64,000 bases of DNA from Lachnospiraceae bacterium C6A11 (GTDB lineage Bacteria; Bacillota; Clostridia; Lachnospirales; Lachnospiraceae): contig JNKY01000018.1 in the NCBI GenBank assembly GCA_000702245.1, positions 117,760-181,759 on the forward strand. Reading direction: 5' to 3'. Below the pieces are notes generated by a model. It made no database searches and had not been told where the DNA came from. It was given only the letters and a program-made list of their open reading frames with translations. The translations under genes and the position numbers were made by a program. Positions within the stretch are counted from its first letter, which is position 1; every line of letters begins with the position of its first letter. Of the stretch, positions 18,304 to 25,085 are shown in pieces.

Positions 18304-19581
18304 TTAGATATCAAGATTCCAGAAACCGTCGAGTGTTGCGAAATAATCATCAATTGTTTCGGCACGGCGGATCTGTGTAACGTCGCCATTCTCGCGAAGC
18401 AGAAGCTCTGCAGACCAGAGACGTCCGTTGTAGTTGTAGCCCATCGCGAAGCCGTGAGCTCCTGTATCATGAATAGCAAGATAGTCGCCCATCTCAATCT
18501 TCGGAAGCTTTCTGTCAACAGCAAACTTATCGCAGTTCTCGCAGAGCGAACCGGTCACATCATAGGTCTGATCAGCCGGTGCATTCTCCTTGCCAAGAAC
18601 AGTTATATGATGATATGAACCGTAAACAGCAGGTCTCATAAGGTTAGATGCACATGCGTCAACGCCGATGTACTCCTTGTAGATGTGCTTCTCATGAATA
18701 GCTTTTGTGATGAGGTGTCCGTAAGGCGCAAGCATAAAACGACCAAGCTCTGTATAGATCTCAACATCGTCCATTCCCGCAGGAACGAGAACCTCCTCGT
18801 AAGCCTTCTTAACGCCCTCGCCGATCTTTGTAATATCATTTGCCGGCTGCTCCGGTTTATAGTCGATTCCTACACCACCTGAAAGGTTGATGAACTTCAG
18901 CTGTACGCCGGTCTTCTCCTTGATCTCAACTGCAAGACTGAAAAGGATCTTCGCAAGTGCAGGATAATAGTCATTTGAAATAGTATTGCTCGCAAGAAAT
19001 GCGTGCATACCGAACTCTTCAGCGCCCTCAGCCTTAAGAGTCGAGTAAGCCTCCATGAGCTGATCCTTTGTCATACCGTATTTTGCATCGCCCGGATTGT
19101 CCATAACCTGGAAACCTTCCTTGCTCTCGCCGAGCGTGAAAACTCCGCCCGGATTGTATCTGCAGGAAATCCTCTTCGGGATGCTTCCGCAAGCCTTCTT
19201 CACGAAAGGAATATGTGTTATATCGTCGAGGTTGATGGTTGCTCCGATCTCAGCCGCATAAGCGAACTCCTCGTCCGGTGTATCGTTTGAAGAGAACATG
19301 ATGTCGTTGCCGGAAAGCCCGATCTTATGCGACATTACAAGCTCAGCCATTGAAGAGCAGTCTGTGCCGCAGCCCTCCTCGTGAAGTATACGAAGGATGC
19401 TTGGATTCGGAGTTGCCTTCACTGCAAAATACTCCTTAAATCCCTTGTTCCACGCGAAAGCCGCCTTCAGCTTTCTCGCATTCTCGCGTATTCCCTTCTC
19501 GTCATATATGTGGAACGGTGTCGGATATTTCTTTACTATCTCCTCAACCTGCTCCTTGGTTACAAATGGTTTCTTTTCCAT
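18304..19581 (-). CDS. lysA: Diaminopimelate decarboxylase
   Basis: 425 residues. A PLP fold-type III enzyme that decarboxylates meso-diaminopimelate to L-lysine, the last step of lysine synthesis. The PLP Lys is in YFAVKATPNP (Lys55), the glycine-rich phosphate loop in NLSGGVGIDY, and the active-site Cys region in GSLCENCDKFAVDRKLP, followed by HDTGAHGFAMGYNYNG. These fit the DapDC group rather than ornithine or carboxynorspermidine decarboxylase, although an ortholog was not tested. The start at ATG 19581 sits eight bases after GGAGG; the ATG six bases earlier is only two bases from it. A promoter about 120 bp upstream predicts a 5' leader with a 20-bp direct repeat. Confidence 0.9.
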   Translation of the reverse strand: MEKKPFVTKEQVEEIVKKYPTPFHIYDEKGIRENARKLKAAFAWNKGFKEYFAVKATPNPSILRILHEEGCGTDCSSMAELVMSHKIGLSGNDIMFSSNDTPDEEFAYAAEIGATINLDDITHIPFVKKACGSIPKRISCRYNPGGVFTLGESKEGFQVMDNPGDAKYGMTKDQLMEAYSTLKAEGAEEFGMHAFLASNTISNDYYPALAKILFSLAVEIKEKTGVQLKFINLSGGVGIDYKPEQPANDITKIGEGVKKAYEEVLVPAGMDDVEIYTELGRFMLAPYGHLITKAIHEKHIYKEYIGVDACASNLMRPAVYGSYHHITVLGKENAPADQTYDVTGSLCENCDKFAVDRKLPKIEMGDYLAIHDTGAHGFAMGYNYNGRLWSAELLLRENGDVTQIRRAETIDDYFATLDGFWNLDI

Positions 19582-19625
19582 CTTCATGTCCTCCGGTGTT
19601 TCTTATACTCTTTATGTTTTTTGAA

Positions 19626-19685
19626 TTCTTTTATATCCGTTTATAGTTTTGCCGTTTTGAGGCACTTCTTTTATATCCGTTTATA
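19626..19685. repeat. 20-bp direct repeat in the lysA leader
   Basis: TTCTTTTATATCCGTTTATA occurs exactly at 19626-19645 and again at 19666-19685, a 40-bp period. Both copies lie between the predicted lysA promoter and the lysA start, so they are in the untranslated leader. A spacing of about four helical turns would suit a DNA-binding protein. Confidence 0.75.
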
Positions 19686-19700
19686 ATTTCAACGGTCATG

Positions 19701-19729
19701 ATTATATCATCAATAATCATGAGACTCAA
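19701..19729 (-). promoter_or_regulatory. Predicted lysA promoter
   Basis: On the minus strand TTGAGT (19724-19729) and TATAAT (19701-19706) are separated by 17 bp. It predicts a leader of roughly 110 nt before lysA. I looked for lysine-riboswitch hallmarks there and saw none. Confidence 0.6.
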
Positions 19730-20024
19730 GAGCACATTAGTACATAAACTCCACCTGGCTGTAAATATATTTAAAGTCGACCACGCACTTTCCATCCCAG
19801 ATACCAACCGGAATGGCATCGTCAAAGCTGTACGCAACCGTTTTCGGTATTTTTTGATGGAACATACTGCCAAATACGTTTTTGCGTTTCCCTCCCTCTA
19901 CTAAACTACCCCCCCCACGTAAAACAGGGCTGCGCGAAATGCGCAGCCCCACATAGTTGACACAATAAATATTATTTGTTTTATGGCACCTCACCGATAT
20001 ATCCGTCCCACAACACCGGTATTA
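19730..20024. other. Intergenic remnant with a C8/G8 tract; no gene supported
   Basis: This gap, together with the lysA leader (19582-19729), makes 443 bp without a clear gene. Minus-strand frames at 19631-19873 (80 codons) and 19737-19994 (85 codons) are open. The second has a plausible protein-like stretch (SMFHQKIPKTVAYSFDDAIP) but no Shine-Dalgarno, and it crosses both a G8 homopolymer (19909-19916) and a terminator. I treat it as a decayed gene fragment or chance. Confidence 0.4.
19927..19949 (-). terminator. Terminator of the prion-like repeat membrane protein gene
   Basis: A perfect 9-bp GC-rich stem (19927-19935 with 19941-19949) with loop GAAAT is followed on the minus strand by TGTTTTACG. 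It lies 75 bp past the stop at 20025. Confidence 0.8.
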
Positions 20025-22499
20025 TTAGTCCAGCGGTCCTGAGGTATATGACAGATTATCCTCAAACAACTGAGTGATCTGCTCGGTATCGTAATCCTTC
20101 TCAACGCATTTGAACGGTATTGTAAAGCTCATTCCTTCGCCGTAGTTCTCATGCACATCACCTGTAATCGTGAAGCCAAGATAAAGATGCTGAACACATC
20201 CCGGTTGAACATCACCGCCTCCAATCGCTCCGCCTGATTTGGTCGCCTCCGCACCGTCGGACAAAGTAAACTTAACATCTTCATCATTTCCGATCCAGAT
20301 AGGCTTATCACGGTCATTGAAAACATATCCTTCAAATGCTACCTGAGTACCATCAGCGTCGTAATATCCCACATCGCCCTTAACGATGTATATCCTTACG
20401 CCGTCCCTATTTACAACTGGCGTCAAGGTGCTGGTGTCAGGTCTGTCATCCTTATCATTCGGGGCTCCGTCCCCATGAGGATAGTATGTTACCCATTTCA
20501 TATTATTTGACCCATCCAGAGAATACACGAGCATACATTTCACGTATGCCGGATCCGACAGAAGATACATGAGGTCATTTCCGTAAGCGAAGGTCTGTTT
20601 AATATCAAGCGATTCATTTGCCTTCAGGGTTACGTTGTAAACATTATCGTCATCCCAAAGGAAATCAATATATGAACTGTATGAAATATGATTCAGCTGA
20701 ACGTAATATCCCCTGAGCCAACTGATATCCACACCTGTTTTATTTGTTATCGTAAGATCCCAAACATAAGGCTTCTTGTAGTACGGCTTTCCGTTTCTTC
20801 CCGGAGTAATAAGTGTAACATTCTTTACTTCGATCTTGATGCTGTCATCCTCGTAGAAGATAGGCTGTTCCGGCACATAAGACATCTCTTTCTGCTCGTT
20901 CGGTGGTGGCAGCCATCCCTCAAGATCAGGGTCGATATCATCTTCCACAGGCTGATCCGGGGCATCCGGAATCTCTGCAGCAACAGCCGGTCCATTTGCA
21001 AATACGATCGACTGCATGAGCATATCGAAGGCCGCCTTGGAATCATCTGTGCGCTCAAGATACCAGCTCTTGGTTGAACCTCCGTCCTTGAAAACATACA
21101 CATCATTTCCATGCTGTGTATAGTATCTGTAGACCCCGTCATCATCCGGCTTATTTGCATCGTAGGTATTTTCACCTATAGTCTGGATCTCATAATCGGT
21201 CGCAAGCGTGGATACCATATCTTCAACCTTTCTGTTCTTGAAGATACCAAGCACAAGACTATAATCCGAGTCCTTAAGATCTCTGCCGAACTGCAGGACA
21301 ACGTATTTTTCATCAAGTACTCCCGCTGCGTCCTCCCAGATCGAAATAGTGCTTCCGCAATACGGAAGAGACGGATCGATCGTGTAGGAAACGTCCTGAA
21401 TCTCATCCGTAGTAGTCATACCCTTGTTTTCGCTCTCAATCTTTGTATTTGCGATCGCATCATCAAGCGGTCCGCGCTCGCCCTCTGTTTCCGGATCGTA
21501 GCTTATGACGTATAGGCGCCCGCCTTCCTCACAGATTTCATACAGAGTGCCGCTGCTCTCATAATTGTAGAAAGCATGACCGTCAATATTTGTCGTCTGA
21601 AGCCCGGTCACGTCAACCGCAAGATCGTTGATGGTATAACCGGTGTAGTTATAGTAAGACAACTGCGAGCCGTCCTCAAATTCAAAATACAGGCACTTGT
21701 GAACATCATTTCCGTCCTTATCCTTGTACAGATCCATTCCCACGCCCTCGTAGGCTGTCGGTGGAGTGATGTGCATATTGAGGACGTATTCATCCCCTGT
21801 CAGGTTCGGCTCCTCACCGGTTACAACCACTTCCGTTGTAGACTCTGTCGTCGAATCCCCGGTATTCTCTGTGGTGACGGTTCCTGTACCTGTGCTTGTA
21901 TCGGCAGTACTACCCTCTTCTGAAGTAGCAGAAGTAGTGCCCTTATCATCCTTTTTATCCTTATCCTTCTTACCACCAAGAAGAATTATCGCAAGGATCA
22001 CGCCCACGATGACAACCACGCCGGCGATGATACCGATTATGAGCCCCTTCTTCTTTCCTGAGCTGTCACTGTTACTGCCACTGCCGCCGTTTCCTGCGTT
22101 TCCGCCCGGCGTTTTCTCAGCCTTCTCTTTCATCTTTTTCGGCTGCATCATCGGATTCACGGTTGTTTGCTGATCATATCCTTGTTGACTGTATTGTTGT
22201 TGATAATAAGCTTGCTGATCATACCCCTGCTGGTAATACGCCTGCTGATAATATGCCTGCTGATCGTATCCCTGCTGATTATAAGCCTGCTGATCGTATC
22301 CCTGCTGATCATAAGCCTGCTGATCATATCCCTGCTGATAATACACTTGCTGATTGCTCCCCTGTTGATAGTATGCCTGCTGATCGTACCCCTGTTGATC
22401 AACAGTTTGCTGGTCATAACTCTGTGGATCGTACCCCTCCTGGTTGTAGCTCTGCGGGTTATAGTCCTGACCATTGTTGCCCTGTTCATTATTGTCCAT
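20025..22499 (-). CDS. Membrane protein with N-terminal prion-like Tyr-Gln repeats
   Basis: 824 residues, family not recognised. Residues 1-115 are about twenty copies of a five-residue unit Y-x-Q-Q-G/A (YDQQAYYQQGYDQQA type), a prion-like composition. A Gly/Ser/Lys linker and one strong membrane helix follow (about 150-172, LIIGIIAGVVVIVGVILAIILLGG). Lys/Asp-rich residues and a Ser/Thr-rich spacer (about 180-230) lead into a large extracytoplasmic region (about 235-824) with no catalytic motif that I can name. The repeats therefore face the cytoplasm. ATG 22499 is chosen over TTG 22505 because AGGAGG lies nine bases upstream of the ATG. It is monocistronic, with its own terminator. The repeat DNA (15-bp units) could expand or contract by slippage. 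Confidence 0.85.
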   Translation of the reverse strand: MDNNEQGNNGQDYNPQSYNQEGYDPQSYDQQTVDQQGYDQQAYYQQGSNQQVYYQQGYDQQAYDQQGYDQQAYNQQGYDQQAYYQQAYYQQGYDQQAYYQQQYSQQGYDQQTTVNPMMQPKKMKEKAEKTPGGNAGNGGSGSNSDSSGKKKGLIIGIIAGVVVIVGVILAIILLGGKKDKDKKDDKGTTSATSEEGSTADTSTGTGTVTTENTGDSTTESTTEVVVTGEEPNLTGDEYVLNMHITPPTAYEGVGMDLYKDKDGNDVHKCLYFEFEDGSQLSYYNYTGYTINDLAVDVTGLQTTNIDGHAFYNYESSGTLYEICEEGGRLYVISYDPETEGERGPLDDAIANTKIESENKGMTTTDEIQDVSYTIDPSLPYCGSTISIWEDAAGVLDEKYVVLQFGRDLKDSDYSLVLGIFKNRKVEDMVSTLATDYEIQTIGENTYDANKPDDDGVYRYYTQHGNDVYVFKDGGSTKSWYLERTDDSKAAFDMLMQSIVFANGPAVAAEIPDAPDQPVEDDIDPDLEGWLPPPNEQKEMSYVPEQPIFYEDDSIKIEVKNVTLITPGRNGKPYYKKPYVWDLTITNKTGVDISWLRGYYVQLNHISYSSYIDFLWDDDNVYNVTLKANESLDIKQTFAYGNDLMYLLSDPAYVKCMLVYSLDGSNNMKWVTYYPHGDGAPNDKDDRPDTSTLTPVVNRDGVRIYIVKGDVGYYDADGTQVAFEGYVFNDRDKPIWIGNDEDVKFTLSDGAEATKSGGAIGGGDVQPGCVQHLYLGFTITGDVHENYGEGMSFTIPFKCVEKDYDTEQITQLFEDNLSYTSGPLD

Positions 22500-22551
22500 T
22501 CGCAATGTCCTCCTATTCCCGGATCCCTCCGAATTAATGTAAATCGTATTT

Positions 22552-22762
22552 ATAATTCTGCCATAGCAGAATTATGCATGTGCTTCGCACATGGCGCGCT
22601 TCGCGTCGCGTATCCTCGCATTCGCTCGGATCATGATCTCCGATCATGACTTTGATGTACCATAATTCTGCCATAGCAGAATTATGCATGTGCTTCGCAC
22701 ATGGCGCGCTTCGCGTCGCGTATCCTCGCATTCGCTCGGATCATGATCTCCGATCATGACTT
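22552..22762. repeat. Two direct copies of a 101-bp hairpin-rich repeat
   Basis: Bases 22552-22652 and 22662-22762 appear identical and are separated by the 9-bp linker TGATGTACC. Each copy holds nested inverted repeats: ATAATTCTGC/GCAGAATTAT with a CATA loop, CATGTGC/GCACATG, GCGC/GCG, and GATCATGA before and after TCTCC. This resembles a REP/BOX-type or short non-autonomous element. It lies in the 5' untranslated region of the prion-like repeat gene. Confidence 0.85.
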
Positions 22763-22796
22763 AATTATAACATATTTGCACTAAGAATAAAACAAA

Positions 22797-22829
22797 ACAG
22801 ACGTAGAATAACTACTGTTCCACGCCTGT
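22797..22829 (-). terminator. Terminator of the GT2 glycosyltransferase operon
   Basis: A 12-bp stem including two G-U pairs (22797-22808 with 22818-22829) is followed on the minus strand by TTTGTTTTATT. It begins 47 bp after the stop at 22876. Confidence 0.85.
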
Positions 22830-22875
22830 TTTTTCTTTCAACAATCTATATCAAATTCACGATTTTTTATACAAT

Positions 22876-23583
22876 TTATCTGACTCTCGTGCGAAGAATA
22901 TACTTCATATGCCTCATTCCGTCTCTGATAGTGCGGAGCTTGGAGTGTCTGGAAACCTCGCAGCGACGAAGCTTGACCGGCACCTGTCCGATCCGGAGTC
23001 CCTTACGTACTGCCTCCGCAATAAGCTCAGTCGCGAATTCCATTCCTGTCGTCCGAAGTGTCATCCTGCAGAGCGCTTCTCTCGTGAAGCCTCTGATTCC
23101 ACAGTGAAAATCCTTCACCCTTGTGTGGAATCGCAGTCTTGCCACGAAAGACAGCATCCTCGCACCGATTTTATGTGACAGCGGCATCGCGCCCTTCTCT
23201 ATTCCACCTGCAAAGCGGTCACCGATCATCATATCGTATTTTCGCTTCGCAAGAAGCTTATACATGCCCGAGATGTGGTAGAGATCGTAGGTTGTATCGC
23301 AATCTGCCATGATCACGACCCTGCCGCGACTCTCTGCAAAGCCGCTTCTCAGCGCCCTGCCGTAGCCTTTTCTGCTCTCGAAAATAACCCTTGCCCCGTG
23401 CGCGTCCGCAATCTCTGCCGACCTGTCGGTGGACGCATTGTCAACCACGATAACCTCGCCGTCCAGGTTATTATCCCTGATGAATCTGAAAGCCTCATCA
23501 ACGCAGCTTCCAACTGTCTTCTCCTCATTCAGACACGGCATCACGATAGAAATATCAAGCTCTTCTCTTCTTCTTATTTTCAT
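22876..23583 (-). CDS. Family 2 glycosyltransferase, polyprenyl-phosphate type
   Basis: 235 residues with a GT-A fold. DISIVMPCLNEEKTVG is the nucleotide-binding start, VVDNASTDRSAEIA and GYGRALRSGFAESRG follow, and the metal-binding D-x-D is in MADCDTTYD. The order and length match dolichyl/undecaprenyl-phosphate sugar transferases (DPM1/GtrB-like), but the C-terminal membrane helices of GtrB are absent. It probably charges a lipid carrier with a sugar at the inner membrane face. The ATG at 23583 has GGAGG ten bases upstream. It overlaps the preceding membrane-protein gene by 29 bp, so the two are probably translated together and may form one sugar-transfer pathway. Donor sugar unknown. Confidence 0.9.
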   Translation of the reverse strand: MKIRRREELDISIVMPCLNEEKTVGSCVDEAFRFIRDNNLDGEVIVVDNASTDRSAEIADAHGARVIFESRKGYGRALRSGFAESRGRVVIMADCDTTYDLYHISGMYKLLAKRKYDMMIGDRFAGGIEKGAMPLSHKIGARMLSFVARLRFHTRVKDFHCGIRGFTREALCRMTLRTTGMEFATELIAEAVRKGLRIGQVPVKLRRCEVSRHSKLRTIRDGMRHMKYILRTRVR

Positions 23584-24919
23584 GCTTCAGAAGCCTCCAA
23601 TCTATCATTTCTCCCATGATGAGTGTCACCGCCAGCACCGTCACGATCAGCGTTCTGAAGGTGAAGAAATAGTGCAAATACGCGTGATTATGCAGCACCA
23701 GATACCTTACGAATGGAATCACCGCTATCGCCGCATAGATAAATATAACTGTTTTCCTGACCGTCTTCTTCTTGTAAACGTAGCAGAGATACAGCACTGC
23801 CAGAATCATAACAAACCCGATAAATACGCCAAAGCCGCCAAAGTTCCACGGCAGAAGCGCGGTTATATTTTTTGTGAGAGCACCCTTCAGAAAGTCCCAC
23901 TTTTCAAGTCCGACATATCCGCTGATCCTCTCTTCAAGATTCTCCTTAACATACGGAATTACGCTTTCGCCAAGTACAATACTTGCAGTGATCCATTTTG
24001 TGAACCACATACACACATAGCCTGCACCCCAGCTCACAACCGGTGGAACGAGCTTCTTCCATCCAATCGTTTCCGGGTTCCTCCAGCGGAACCACATGAC
24101 GATGAGGAGCGGAACAAATAGCGTCAGCAGCTCTGTCGTGAGGAAGTCCAGAAAGCAGGTGATCATTCCACAGAGCATGAACGGTATCCCGAGAGGCAGC
24201 TTTCTGCCTTTTCTCTCACGTAATACCATTATGATCGACATCACAAGCATGATGTAAAAATTCCAGGTGTATTCCAACGAAAACGGCACCATCCAGACCA
24301 TGGTCAAAGCAAAACTAACCGCAAGTCCCGCAATCAGAATGTACGCTTTTTCCTTTTTCAAGAGATAAAAAAGCACTCCCGCCAAAGCTCCCAGCAGCAC
24401 TGCATTCAGGATATATATCCCTTTCAGGCTGAGCACTGTATGAAGCGGACGGACGATAACATTTGATCCGTGCCAGTATCTTAAATACTGCTGATTTGCT
24501 TCCTTCCCCTCACTCACTGCATCCCGAAGGTTTTCGTTCGCGTTCATGGTCTTGTCATTGTAATAGGCTGACCACATGACCGACTCCAACGGTTTATCGC
24601 TGTCATACTGATAGGCTATCCCCAGCAATACCGCGTCCGCATATCTGTCAAGCTTGCCGCCGTCAAGCTCTCCTGCCCCTTTGACAAACAATTCATTCTC
24701 ACACAGAAACTCCGCCGAGCGCCCCATGTTCTTTCTGATGCTGCTCTGCGGTATAAGCGCTGCAGCGACCAATAGCCCGAGAAGTACTGCCGCCGTCACG
24801 ATGTAGACAGATATGTATTTAACTGTATTTTTCAAGATATTCCTCATAAGTTTTCCCTGTTTCTCCGAAAGCAGATCACGTTGTTGTGTCATCACATCAC
24901 CCACTCTGACAATTATCAT
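23555..24919 (-). CDS. Polytopic membrane protein, GT-C-like
   Basis: About 454 residues with roughly ten hydrophobic helices and a large loop after the first helix (about 45-140). The topology (short cytoplasmic start, helix, outer loop, many helices) resembles GT-C glycosyltransferases or O-antigen/teichoic-acid modification proteins, such as the DUF6056 type. I see no definitive motif. The overlap with a GT2 lipid-carrier transferase supports a role in moving a sugar from a polyprenyl carrier. The start is uncertain: TTG 24940, ATG 24919 (GGAAG nine bases upstream, chosen) and ATG 24892 are all possible. Confidence 0.7.
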   Translation of the reverse strand: MIIVRVGDVMTQQRDLLSEKQGKLMRNILKNTVKYISVYIVTAAVLLGLLVAAALIPQSSIRKNMGRSAEFLCENELFVKGAGELDGGKLDRYADAVLLGIAYQYDSDKPLESVMWSAYYNDKTMNANENLRDAVSEGKEANQQYLRYWHGSNVIVRPLHTVLSLKGIYILNAVLLGALAGVLFYLLKKEKAYILIAGLAVSFALTMVWMVPFSLEYTWNFYIMLVMSIIMVLRERKGRKLPLGIPFMLCGMITCFLDFLTTELLTLFVPLLIVMWFRWRNPETIGWKKLVPPVVSWGAGYVCMWFTKWITASIVLGESVIPYVKENLEERISGYVGLEKWDFLKGALTKNITALLPWNFGGFGVFIGFVMILAVLYLCYVYKKKTVRKTVIFIYAAIAVIPFVRYLVLHNHAYLHYFFTFRTLIVTVLAVTLIMGEMIDWRLLKHENKKKRRA

Positions 24920-25085
24920 CTTTATTTTCTTCCGAGTCAAACAAAATATAATTTTTGTAAGATTTTATGTATAAATTTCTATCCTCTTTGTGGTAAAATA
25001 CAGGCACTACATCCACGCCGTTTCGGACACATTACCCGGCTGCGGATGATATATTTTTAGCAACACCCATGAAAGGAATACACCT

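Larger units (their letters stand above)
22500..22875. other. Intergenic region with duplicated hairpin element and terminator
   Basis: 376 bp without a gene. It contains the leader of the prion-like repeat gene (AGGAGG at about 22509-22514), the two 101-bp repeats, a minus-strand TATAAT-like box near 22764-22769 with no clear -35, and the terminator of the glycosyltransferase gene. The open frames here are products of the repeat. Confidence 0.7.

Noticed and set aside
19581..19729. Lysine riboswitch in the lysA leader
   Set aside because: The leader is about 110 nt with a direct repeat and I see no riboswitch core or stems; too short for the L-box.
22160..22440. Short regular DNA repeats that look like a CRISPR array
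   Set aside because: They are 15-bp units coding the Y-x-Q-Q repeats of one protein, without unique spacers.
22534..22731. 65-codon minus frame
   Set aside because: It is produced by the two copies of the 101-bp repeat; the same peptide appears twice.
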